NCBI GenBank assembly: GCA_023453025.1 | Contig: JAEXUD010000005.1 | Span: 19,570-83,569 of the forward strand | Reading direction: 5' to 3' | From: Bacillota bacterium | GTDB taxonomy: Bacteria > Bacillota > Clostridia > Tissierellales > Sedimentibacteraceae | Length of the DNA: 64,000 nucleotides | In this document: piece after piece, positions 44,529-52,560 of the stretch | Numbering within the stretch: position 1 is the first letter of the stretch | How the letters are laid out: each line of letters starts with the position of its first letter | Made by a program: the position numbers and the translations under genes | The notes under the pieces: generated by a model | What the model was told of the DNA's origin: nothing | The model's input: only the letters and a program-made list of their open reading frames with translations | The model's database searches: none

Positions 44529-45554
44529 TTAGTTATTATTGCCACTCACCAGTAATTCTGCAATTTGAACAGCATTTGTTGCTGCGCCCTTTCTGATTTG
44601 GTCTCCGCAGCACCATAAGCTGATTGAATTTTCTTTGCTTATATCCTTATGTATTCTCCCCACATAGATTAAGTCCTGTCCTGCCGTATCAATAGGCATC
44701 GGATATTCATTATTTTCAGGATTATCAACAAGTTTAACACCTTTTGCATTTGATAAAAGCTCTCTGACCCTTTCCACACTGATTTCTTTCTCTGTTTCAA
44801 TAGTAATAGATTCAGAATGGCTTCTGATTACAGGCACTCTGGCACATGTGCATGAAATTTTTATATCATTGTCATGCAATATTTTTCTGCCTTCATTGTA
44901 CATTTTCATTTCTTCCTTTGTATAACCATTTTCCTCAAAGCTATCAATATGAGGTATTATATTAAATGCAATTTCATGTTGAAATACCTTGCTTGATACC
45001 TTTTTCGCGTTTAGAACGTCTTCTGTTTGTTTTTTCAATTCCTCTATCCCCAGAATTCCTGCGCCTGACACTGCTTGATATGTAGACACTATCATTCTCT
45101 TAATTCCGGCATTTTTATATATTTCATTAATTGCCACTAGCCCAATAATTGTTGAACAATTTGGATTTGCAATTATTCCTTTATGTTTTTTAATATCTTC
45201 CGGATTTACCTCGGGTATAACCAATGGCACGTCGTCATCCAGTCTAAAAGCACTGCTGTTGTCTATGGCAACAGATCCGCTGTTAGTTATATGAGGCATA
45301 AATTTTTTACTGACGGGACCATCGACTGCCACCAATGTGATATTCACATCTTTAAAAGAATCTTCCTTAGCTTCTTCAACAATATATTTTTTCCCCTTAT
45401 AAAAGCATTCCTTACCTGCTTCGCTTGCATGTGCTAACAATTTTAAATCTTCCAGTTCAAAATTTCTTTCTTCCATAACTTCAAGCATTTGTGTTCCTAC
45501 TGCACCTGTCGCACCTAGTATAGCAACCACAGGTTTACCGCTTACATTTTTCAT
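44529..45554 (-). CDS. asd: Aspartate-semialdehyde dehydrogenase
   Basis: It interconverts aspartyl phosphate and aspartate 4-semialdehyde with NADP(H). The 341-residue enzyme has the GATGAVGTQML NADP loop (about 14-24), the catalytic cysteine in NPNCSTI (about 130), QAVSGAG (about 157) and the histidine-bearing RVPVIRSHSES segment (about 243). It is the only asd in the window and so may serve both lysine synthesis and its own cluster. It is the first gene of the block, transcribed from the operator-covered promoter at 45.6 kb, after an AGGAGG site. Confidence 0.96.
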   Translation of the reverse strand: MKNVSGKPVVAILGATGAVGTQMLEVMEERNFELEDLKLLAHASEAGKECFYKGKKYIVEEAKEDSFKDVNITLVAVDGPVSKKFMPHITNSGSVAIDNSSAFRLDDDVPLVIPEVNPEDIKKHKGIIANPNCSTIIGLVAINEIYKNAGIKRMIVSTYQAVSGAGILGIEELKKQTEDVLNAKKVSSKVFQHEIAFNIIPHIDSFEENGYTKEEMKMYNEGRKILHDNDIKISCTCARVPVIRSHSESITIETEKEISVERVRELLSNAKGVKLVDNPENNEYPMPIDTAGQDLIYVGRIHKDISKENSISLWCCGDQIRKGAATNAVQIAELLVSGNNN

Positions 45555-45565
45555 TTTGCTACCTC

Positions 45566-45692
45566 CTACTCATCTGATGATTAGTTATGAGTAGATTATA
45601 TTATGTAATATTCTATTTGTCAATATAAAAATCGTTTTCTACTGATTCTTTTTAAAAGTAAAAAAGGCCACTACTCATCGTATAATGATTAG
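45566..45692 (-). promoter_or_regulatory. asd-operon promoter with a repeated 8-bp operator
   Basis: Minus-strand TTGACA (45618-45623), 17 bases, TATAAT (45595-45600) form a near-consensus promoter. The word ATGAGTAG or its near copy ATGATTAG, in either orientation, occurs five times: 45566-45573, 45577-45584 and 45587-45594 at and just after the start point, and 45671-45678 and 45685-45692 about 50-70 bases upstream of the -35. The pairs are palindromic (CTACTCAT...ATGAGTAG). It should bind a regulator, most simply the FCD protein of the same block. Confidence 0.75.
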
Positions 45693-45792
45693 GTATTGTA
45701 AAATCAAACGATTTACAGTTTTGTTCCACAAATTATTTGTCCCTGCTATTCACATAAATTTGGTATTCGTTGGAGTTATGCATACAAAAAAG

Positions 45793-45812
45793 GCTAATCA
45801 AAAATGATCAGC
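45793..45812 (-). terminator. Terminator of the aminotransferase gene
   Basis: GCTAATCA/TGATCAGC with a four-A loop (one mismatch-free G-T pair), then a T-run on the minus strand. Confidence 0.75.
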
Positions 45813-45824
45813 AATTTAATTAAT

Positions 45825-47015
45825 TTATTTTAATTTTTTTAATGCCTCCTCCATTCTGTCCACACCTTCTTTTATATTTTCTATAGAGTTAGAGTATGAT
45901 ATTCGAATATTGTCCGGAGCCAAAAATGCAGCACCTGTAACAACTGCTATCCTGCTTTCTTCTAACAGATAGTCACACATATCCATTGGATTATGTATTG
46001 TGAAGCTCCTATAGCTTTTACCGTAAAATTTACTTATATTTGGCATGACATAAAATGCTCCTCTTGGTAAAAAGCAATTAATACCGGGGATTTCATTCAA
46101 TCTATTGACTATAAATTGTCTTCTGCTGTCAAACTCTTTTCTCATTTCTTCAACAAATACATCAGAATTTCTTAAAGCTTCAATGGATGCATATTGTGCA
46201 GGCGAGTTAGGTCCGGTGGTTGTGTGTCCTTGGTAATCGCTCATAGCCTTTATTACTTCTTTCGGGCCGACTGCAAAACCAATTCTCCACCCGGTCATAG
46301 CATAGGATTTTGAAACACCGTTAATTGTAATGGTTTTTTCTTTTATTTCAGGAGAAATTGAAGCTGTACAACAATTTTCATAACCGTCATAAACTAATTT
46401 TTCATAGATCTCGTCTGATATTATATAAAAATTTTTTTCTATCGCAAGCTTCCCCAGTTCTTCTAAATCTTCTCTTTTATAAACAGCACCTGTTGGATTA
46501 TTTGGTGAGTTGATTAATATAGCTTTAGTTTTATGATTAATCTTTGAAACAATTTTTTCCATATCCAGGTCAAATCCATTGTCTTCATCCATACTTATCA
46601 ATACAGGTTTTCCTCCTGTAAGCTTAATCATTTCAATATAGCTTATCCAGCAGGGTGTCGGAACTATTACCTCATCACCCGGATCAACTATGGCCATCAA
46701 TACGTTAGTCAGTGATTGTTTCGCTCCTGAAGATACTATTGCTTCATTGACAGTATAATCCAAATTATAGTCTCTTTTAAATTTATTGCATATTTCTTCT
46801 CTCAATTCCATTGAACCGGCTGCGGGAGTATATTTTGTATATCCCAGTTTCAGAGCTTCTTCTGCTTTTCTTATGATATTTTCCGGAGTATTGAAGTCCG
46901 GCTCCCCGATATTAAATCCTATTACATTTATACCTTGTCTTTTTAAAACTGCAATTTTTTCTGATTGAGCTAATGTAACAGAGGGTATCATTTCTTTGAT
47001 TCTATTGCTGATCAT
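45825..47015 (-). CDS. Class-I PLP aminotransferase, aspartate aminotransferase type
   Basis: A 396-residue enzyme of the AAT subgroup 1b: GEPDFNTPENI (about 37-47), NSPNNPTGAVY (about 168-178) and the PLP lysine in VSKSYAMTGWRIGF (about 233-246). It would transfer the amino group between aspartate and 2-oxoglutarate, linking aspartate to oxaloacetate. It lies directly upstream of asd but has its own terminator and promoter, so it is a neighbour and not a member of that operon. Confidence 0.9.
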   Translation of the reverse strand: MISNRIKEMIPSVTLAQSEKIAVLKRQGINVIGFNIGEPDFNTPENIIRKAEEALKLGYTKYTPAAGSMELREEICNKFKRDYNLDYTVNEAIVSSGAKQSLTNVLMAIVDPGDEVIVPTPCWISYIEMIKLTGGKPVLISMDEDNGFDLDMEKIVSKINHKTKAILINSPNNPTGAVYKREDLEELGKLAIEKNFYIISDEIYEKLVYDGYENCCTASISPEIKEKTITINGVSKSYAMTGWRIGFAVGPKEVIKAMSDYQGHTTTGPNSPAQYASIEALRNSDVFVEEMRKEFDSRRQFIVNRLNEIPGINCFLPRGAFYVMPNISKFYGKSYRSFTIHNPMDMCDYLLEESRIAVVTGAAFLAPDNIRISYSNSIENIKEGVDRMEEALKKLK

Positions 47016-47053
47016 TGCACCACCTCATTAAAAAAGTTTAATAAATTTTTATA

Positions 47054-47094
47054 ATTATAACATAATATACTGTAATTTCAATTGTTATGTTATA
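47054..47094 (-). promoter_or_regulatory. Aminotransferase promoter inside a 10-bp dyad
   Basis: Minus-strand TTGAAA (47076-47081) and TATAAT (47054-47059) are 16 bases apart. TATAACATAA (47056-47065) and TTATGTTATA (47085-47094) are perfect inverted repeats bracketing the -35. Confidence 0.45.
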
Positions 47095-47259
47095 TTTTTA
47101 TAACTTACAAATTTTTAATGCAATTTAAAGAAAAATATATTATAATCAACTTTGTATAACTGTTTTGGAATTTATTTAAATAAATAATAAATATTGCTGA
47201 AATAAATTTATTGATTATAGTTAAATATAGTTGTATCGCAAATATAGGAGATGAAAAAA

Positions 47260-49581
47260 ATGTTATGTTCAGTGTGCAAAAAAAATGTAGCAGTAATATA
47301 CGTAAATAAGATAATTGAAGGTAAAATGCAAACGATGGGACTATGTATTCCATGTGCGAAAAAACAGGGACTTGCCCCAATGGATCAAATAATGAGACAA
47401 AGCGGCATGAAACCCGAGGATTTTGAAAATATAAACAGTCAGCTTTCAGAAATTATGGGAGACATGGATTTAGAAAAATTAACTGAAAATGCCGAATCAG
47501 GTGACAATGAAAATATGAATTCACTTATGAATTTGATGAATTCTGCATTCACAGGTCTTTCAGGCTCAAACAATAATTTCCAGCCAACTGAAGAAGGACA
47601 TGACGAATTGGATATGTCAAGCGGAGGAAGCGGTTCCGGAACCAAGGTGAAAGAAAAAGTTAAACGCAAAAAATTAAAGTATCTTGATACTTACGGCACA
47701 AATTTAACCGAACAGGCAAGATATGGTGAATTGGACAGAATCATAGGCAGAGAAAGAGAAATTGACAGAGTTATACAAATTCTAAACAGACGTTCTAAAA
47801 ATAATCCTATTTTAATTGGCGAGCCTGGTGTGGGAAAGACAGCTATAGCTGAAGGTCTTGCCGTAAGAATTGCCGAACACAGCGTTCCTGTTAAGCTTTT
47901 TAATACAGAAATATACTTGCTTGACCTTACGGCAGTAGTTGCAGGAACTCAATTCAGAGGTCAGTTTGAATCACGTATGAAGGCAATAATTGATGAAGCT
48001 AAAAAAGCCGGTAATATAATTATTGTTATTGATGAGGTTCACAACATAGTCGGCGCCGGCGAAGCAGAAGGCGGTGCCATGAACGCGGCTAATATATTGA
48101 AACCTGCACTGGCGAGGGGAGAGGTACAAGTAATAGGCGCGACTACTCTTGATGAATACAGAAAGCATATAGAAAAGGACACTGCTCTTGAAAGAAGATT
48201 CCAGCCTGTCATGGTAGACGAGCCTTCCGTTGAGGATTCAATTCAAATTGTAAAGGGTATCAAGGATTATTATGAATTATATCACAATGTAAAAATTTCA
48301 AACGAGGTCATTGAGCAGGCTGTATTGATGTCAGAACGATACATTACCGACAGATTCCTTCCTGATAAGGCAATTGATGTTATTGATGAAGCCGGCTCAA
48401 GAGCAAACTTGAAAAACAGCGGCCTGGTTGAGCTTGAAGCACTGAGAACCGAATTGTCAGTTATAAAGGATGAAAAGGAAGAAGCGGCAGAAAATGATGA
48501 TTATGAAAGAGCTGCTGAGCTAAAGGTAAATGAGCTGAGAATTGAAAATAAAATTAAGGAATTATCTAAGGAATGCGAAAATGTGCATCTGACAACAGAA
48601 GATATTGCATATGTTATTGAAGCATGGACTAAAATTCCTGTACAGAGGATAAACGAAGCGGAAGCTGAAAAATTAATTCATCTGGAGGACAGACTTCATA
48701 AAAGAGTTATCGGTCAGCACCCGGCTGTAACAAGCCTGGCCAGGGCAATAAGGAGAAACCGCTCAGGCTTCAAGAAAAAGAAAAAACCATCGTCATTCAT
48801 TTTTGTCGGACCTACAGGAGTGGGCAAGACCGAGCTCGCAAGAACATTGGCATATGAATTGTTTGAAAATGAAGATGCAATGATCAGATTAGATATGTCG
48901 GAATATATGGAAAAGCATACCGTTTCGAAATTAATCGGTGCCCCTCCGGGATATGTGGGCTTTGACCAGGCAGGCTTTTTAACAGAAAAAATAAGGAGAA
49001 AACCATATTCTGTAATCCTGCTTGATGAAATTGAAAAAGCGCATGAAGATGTATTCAATATATTGCTCCAGATTTTGGAAGACGGCAGACTTACTGATAA
49101 TCAAGGCAGAACCGTAAATTTTGAAAATACAGTAATAATTATGACCTCAAATGCAGGTACTACCATAAAGGGGAATAAAATCGGTTTTGAAAACAAGGAA
49201 TATGAAGCAATGGAGGCAAAGGTCAAGGATGCCTTGAAGCAAGCCTTCAGACCCGAGTTTTTAAACCGTATAGATGATATTATTGTATTCAGCGAATTGA
49301 AAAAGGAAGAGCTCAGTCAAATTGTTGACCTTATGTTAAAAGAAATAATTCAGGAAGGGAAAGAAAAGAAAATAATCATTGATGTAACTGAAAAAATGAA
49401 AAATTTCATACTTGAAAAAGGCTACAACACTAAATATGGGGCCAGACCATTAAGGCGTGCACTTCAAAAATATGTTGAGGATGAAATATCTGAAGCTTAT
49501 TTAAAAAACATATTAAAGGAAAACAGCACTGTAACAGTTACAATTAATGAAGATGAAAAGACCGAATTGATAATTAAATAA
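47260..49581 (+). CDS. ClpE-like ATP-dependent protease ATPase subunit
   Basis: A 773-residue Hsp100 unfoldase. The N-terminus is a McsA/ClpE-type zinc finger (Cys3, Cys6, Cys29, Cys32), followed by a flexible acidic linker, not the usual Clp N-repeats. Then come AAA+ domain 1 (GEPGVGKT about 190), a UVR coiled coil (about 395-450), AAA+ domain 2 (GPTGVGKTE about 525) and the C-terminal D2 small domain. An IGF tripeptide near residue 648 is the ClpP-docking loop, so it should feed ClpP. The start has AGGAG nine bases upstream; an ATG three codons earlier abuts it. No CtsR box is seen. Confidence 0.92.
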   Translation: MLCSVCKKNVAVIYVNKIIEGKMQTMGLCIPCAKKQGLAPMDQIMRQSGMKPEDFENINSQLSEIMGDMDLEKLTENAESGDNENMNSLMNLMNSAFTGLSGSNNNFQPTEEGHDELDMSSGGSGSGTKVKEKVKRKKLKYLDTYGTNLTEQARYGELDRIIGREREIDRVIQILNRRSKNNPILIGEPGVGKTAIAEGLAVRIAEHSVPVKLFNTEIYLLDLTAVVAGTQFRGQFESRMKAIIDEAKKAGNIIIVIDEVHNIVGAGEAEGGAMNAANILKPALARGEVQVIGATTLDEYRKHIEKDTALERRFQPVMVDEPSVEDSIQIVKGIKDYYELYHNVKISNEVIEQAVLMSERYITDRFLPDKAIDVIDEAGSRANLKNSGLVELEALRTELSVIKDEKEEAAENDDYERAAELKVNELRIENKIKELSKECENVHLTTEDIAYVIEAWTKIPVQRINEAEAEKLIHLEDRLHKRVIGQHPAVTSLARAIRRNRSGFKKKKKPSSFIFVGPTGVGKTELARTLAYELFENEDAMIRLDMSEYMEKHTVSKLIGAPPGYVGFDQAGFLTEKIRRKPYSVILLDEIEKAHEDVFNILLQILEDGRLTDNQGRTVNFENTVIIMTSNAGTTIKGNKIGFENKEYEAMEAKVKDALKQAFRPEFLNRIDDIIVFSELKKEELSQIVDLMLKEIIQEGKEKKIIIDVTEKMKNFILEKGYNTKYGARPLRRALQKYVEDEISEAYLKNILKENSTVTVTINEDEKTELIIK

Positions 49582-49593
49582 ATATTCAACAAA

Positions 49594-49630
49594 CAAGAAA
49601 GTCAGAATTCAATAAATTCTGACTTTCTTG
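49594..49630. terminator. Bidirectional terminator after the ClpE-like gene
   Basis: CAAGAAAGTCAGAATT and its exact complement form a 16-bp stem with a five-base loop. Confidence 0.9.
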
Positions 49631-49676
49631 CTAATATTTAAGGAAGTTTTAATCTTTGACATGTTTCCTGATAATC

Positions 49677-50519
49677 TTATTTGTTTAAAAATCCAATCCC
49701 AAGCACGCCGGGACCCGCATGAGTTCCAATTACCGCTCCCACTTCCTGCTCAATGATATTTTTTATTTTGTATTTATTCTCAATAGTTTCTCTTAAAACT
49801 TTAAGCTGTTCATAATTTTGGGCATAAAATAAAAGTACTGTCTTATCGGATAAATCAAAATTATTTTTTTCTATCCAATCATCAATCCATTTTATTGTCT
49901 TGTTCTTTCCTCTTATTTTATCTATAACTGACAACTTTCCATCCTTGATTTCAAGTACAGGCTTAATATTTAGAATTGAGCCCACTACCGCTTGGCCTTT
50001 TGATAATCTTCCGCCTTTTTCCAAATATTTAAGTGTATCGAGACCTGCAACAGCAACAATTTTATGCTTATCCTTCTCCAATTCTTCAACTATTTCATCT
50101 AACATCTTATTTTGATCTACTAATTCAATAGCCTCCATTATTAAGGAGAATGCTCCGAGACACACGCTTTTAGAATCTATTATGCGAATATTGTCACTGC
50201 CGATCATATCCTTGGCAATGCGTGCTGAATCATATGTACCGCTGAATTCTGATGCAATAAAAATTCCAAGAACCTGATCACCCTCCAAAAGTATTTCACT
50301 GAATGCTTCAACGAAGGCGCCGGGATTAGCCTGTGAAGTAGTTGGAAGCTTTTCTGACTTAGCCAATTTTTCAAAGAACTCTGATGTGCTTAGTTCTATC
50401 TTGTCCAAATAAGATTCATTTTCAAAATTAACCGTTAAAGGAACTACTTTTAAATTGTATTTTTCAATTATATCTTCCGTAACATCTGATGTACTGTCAA
50501 TTACTATTCTAATACTCAT
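49677..50519 (-). CDS. DegV family fatty-acid-binding protein (FakB-like)
   Basis: A 280-residue two-domain DegV protein, which holds one fatty acid; members act as FakB, presenting exogenous fatty acids to the FakA kinase. Landmarks: DSTSDVTEDII (about 7-17), TTSQANPGAF (about 59-68) with the carboxylate-binding serine, SEFSGTYDSARIA (about 88-100), SKSVCLGAF, and the C-terminal VGAVIGTHAGPGVLGIGF. No FakA gene is in the window. Its upstream region carries a FabT-like site, and the FabT-type regulator is the neighbouring gene. Confidence 0.9.
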   Translation of the reverse strand: MSIRIVIDSTSDVTEDIIEKYNLKVVPLTVNFENESYLDKIELSTSEFFEKLAKSEKLPTTSQANPGAFVEAFSEILLEGDQVLGIFIASEFSGTYDSARIAKDMIGSDNIRIIDSKSVCLGAFSLIMEAIELVDQNKMLDEIVEELEKDKHKIVAVAGLDTLKYLEKGGRLSKGQAVVGSILNIKPVLEIKDGKLSVIDKIRGKNKTIKWIDDWIEKNNFDLSDKTVLLFYAQNYEQLKVLRETIENKYKIKNIIEQEVGAVIGTHAGPGVLGIGFLNK

Positions 50520-50530
50520 AATAACCTCTC

Positions 50531-50554
50531 ATTTTTATTATCAAAATTTTTGAT
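50531..50554 (-). promoter_or_regulatory. FabT-like operator before the DegV gene
   Basis: Minus-strand ATTTTGATAATAAAAAT (50531-50547) matches 14 of 17 positions of the FabT consensus ANTTTGATTATCAAATT. An overlapping perfect dyad ATCAAAA-T-TTTTGAT occupies 50540-50554. It lies between promoter and start codon. Confidence 0.55.
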
Positions 50555-50662
50555 TATAGAAGTAATATAATATAAAAATCTTTATCAATTCTTAAGATTT
50601 TTAAAGCATACCACCGTATTGCTCAGTATTTAACTGCCACAATTAGAGCCCCTAAGGTGAGA

Positions 50663-51109
50663 CTAGTTAAATTTATACTTATGATGAAAAAATACATCTA
50701 TATTAGTCATTACCTTTATCAAGAGTTCTTCTTCATTGCTGTCGAGCTGCTGAAGAGCACTTATTACAAGATCCTTGTGGAAATCCTCATGAGAATGGAA
50801 CGCAGCAATCCCTTTATCAGTCAGCTTAATTTTTACAACTCGTCTGTCTTCCAACGAGCGTTCTCTTACCACATAGCCCTTTTTAATAAGATTATCTATT
50901 GCAGTGGTAAGTGTACCGGATGTAATTCTTAAATCTTTGGCAGTATCAGACATAGTTCTTTCTCTGTTAATGCCGATATTATCGATTACATGCATTTCAG
51001 TTATTGATAAATCCGAAAAGTCCCCTATCTTTAAGCACTTTTCTTCAATATCCAAAACATTTGCAAAAAGCCTTACTAAAATTTCATTTAGAGTTTCATG
51101 ATTGCTCAT
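50663..51109 (-). CDS. fabT: FabT-type MarR regulator of fatty-acid metabolism
   Basis: A 148-residue MarR protein. The N-terminal LNEILVRLFANVLDIEE (about 6-22) with SITEMHVIDNIG (about 34-45) and the wing DRRVVKIKLTDKG (about 93-105) closely resemble streptococcal FabT, which represses fatty-acid synthesis genes with acyl-ACP as co-repressor. A near-perfect FabT box covers its own -10 element, which supports the identification. Unlike the streptococcal locus, no fab genes follow; the next gene is the DegV fatty-acid-binding protein. Confidence 0.85.
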   Translation of the reverse strand: MSNHETLNEILVRLFANVLDIEEKCLKIGDFSDLSITEMHVIDNIGINRERTMSDTAKDLRITSGTLTTAIDNLIKKGYVVRERSLEDRRVVKIKLTDKGIAAFHSHEDFHKDLVISALQQLDSNEEELLIKVMTNIDVFFHHKYKFN

Positions 51110-51125
51110 TAAACCACCTCAATTT

Positions 51126-51168
51126 ATTTTGATAATCAAATTATATTTAAATTTAACAAAATTGTCAA
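51126..51168 (-). promoter_or_regulatory. fabT promoter with FabT operator
   Basis: Minus-strand TTGACA (51163-51168), 17 bases, TATAAT (51140-51145) is a consensus sigma-A promoter. AATTTGATTATCAAAAT (51126-51142) overlaps the -10 and matches the FabT consensus at 16 of 17 positions, predicting autorepression. Confidence 0.8.
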
Positions 51169-51171
51169 CAG

Positions 51172-51759
51172 TTATTTGCATAGAATATATCTCCAAAGAA
51201 AATCCTTTGCTTCTTCTGCATAATCAATATTTATTCTTTTTGTTTTTTCAACAATAAAATCATTAAAACCGTCATCCTCCAAATATAACTCACTGCCGGT
51301 CAAATCCAGACCATTATCTTCCTTTGTGATTCTAAGGGCATTACACAATTTTCCAGGGCCATTAGATAAGTTTTTAATTTGGTTTTTTGATAACTTTTCT
51401 GAAGTGTTATATCTGTTAATCAACATTTCATTAATATTTTTAACAGGCTCCACGCCACGTACGAGAACCGCACTACAGATATTTTCCCCTTCTGTAACAA
51501 AATTTAAGCAATAATACATTCCATAAATAAAATATACATATGTATAGCCCGGAGGTCCAAACATTATTTTTGTTCTCGGTGTTACTTTCCCTCCATAACC
51601 GTGACTGGCCTTGTCTATTTCTGCTATGTATGCCTCTGTTTCTGTAATTCTCACTTTAATTATTTTATCTTCATATTTTCGGACCAGGATTTTGCCAATT
51701 AAATCTTCGGCTACTATGCGTGCATCTCTGTCGTAAAAGCTTCGTTGTAATTTACTCAT
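51172..51759 (-). CDS. DNA-3-methyladenine glycosylase (MPG/AAG family)
   Basis: It excises alkylated purines from DNA. The 195-residue protein has RDARIVAEDLIGKIL at the N-terminus, the catalytic ETEAYIAEIDKASHGYGG segment (about 40-57), the intercalating PPGYTYVYFIYGMYYCLN (about 69-86) and GPGKLCNALRIT (about 133-144). All family landmarks are present. It follows the TatD gene by about 27 bases and is upstream of fabT. Confidence 0.94.
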   Translation of the reverse strand: MSKLQRSFYDRDARIVAEDLIGKILVRKYEDKIIKVRITETEAYIAEIDKASHGYGGKVTPRTKIMFGPPGYTYVYFIYGMYYCLNFVTEGENICSAVLVRGVEPVKNINEMLINRYNTSEKLSKNQIKNLSNGPGKLCNALRITKEDNGLDLTGSELYLEDDGFNDFIVEKTKRINIDYAEEAKDFLWRYILCK

Positions 51760-51786
51760 TATTTAAATTTCTCCGGTTTTATAATA

Positions 51787-52560
51787 TTATAAATTGAATA
51801 ATCTTATGAAATTTGCTTTTGTTTTTTCTGCTATTACTTCTACCGGCACTTCTCTTATTGCTGCAATTTCTTCTGCAACATACTTTACATACTTAGGTTC
51901 ATTTCTCTTTCCCCTGTATGGCTCAGGAGTCAAATAAGGACAATCTGTTTCAATAAGCAGCCTGTCTATGGGAACCTCCTTAGCCACCTGCTTTGGTGTT
52001 TTTGCTTTCTTAAATGTAACAGGTCCTCCCAGAGAGATGTAAAATCCAAGCTTAATAAATTCTTTTGCCATTTCAATACTGCTTGAATAACAATGCAGTA
52101 TACCTCTTGTACCTGAATAGTGCTCCTCTTTTATAATTCTGAACACATCCTCATGAGCATCTCTGTCATGTACTATGTAAGGCAGTTCAAGCTCCTTAGC
52201 AAGTCTGACCTGCTCCCTGAACCAAAGCTTTTGAGTTTCCCTGTCAGAATTATCATAATAATAGTCAAGACCTATTTCTCCAATACCAATTACCTTTTTA
52301 TTCTTAGATAGTTCCTTGAACATATTCATGGTTTCGTCATTCATGTATTTTGAATCATGAGGGTGACATCCCACGGCTGCATATATAAACCGGTATTTAT
52401 CAGCCAGGGCAACTGCTGCCTTAGATGTATGCAAATCTGCTCCAGGATTTAATACTGTTTCTATTCCATTTTTGTATAATGAGCTTATCAGCTCTTCCCT
52501 GTCTGAATCAAATCTTTCATCATCAAGATGAGCATGGCTGTCAATAAATTTATTTTCCAC
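51787..52560 (-). CDS. TatD-family metal-dependent hydrolase
   Basis: A 257-residue TIM-barrel hydrolase; TatD proteins have 3'-5' DNase activity and may act in DNA repair. Metal ligands: FIDSHAHLDD (about 5-14), GEIGLDYYY (about 92-100), HDRDAH (about 129), HCYSSS (about 156) and ETDCPYLTPEP (about 203). The initiation codon appears to be GTG, preceded by a purine-rich GGAAAAAG; there is no ATG in the right place. It overlaps the preceding gene by 11 bases. Confidence 0.92.
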   Translation of the reverse strand: MENKFIDSHAHLDDERFDSDREELISSLYKNGIETVLNPGADLHTSKAAVALADKYRFIYAAVGCHPHDSKYMNDETMNMFKELSKNKKVIGIGEIGLDYYYDNSDRETQKLWFREQVRLAKELELPYIVHDRDAHEDVFRIIKEEHYSGTRGILHCYSSSIEMAKEFIKLGFYISLGGPVTFKKAKTPKQVAKEVPIDRLLIETDCPYLTPEPYRGKRNEPKYVKYVAEEIAAIREVPVEVIAEKTKANFIRLFNL

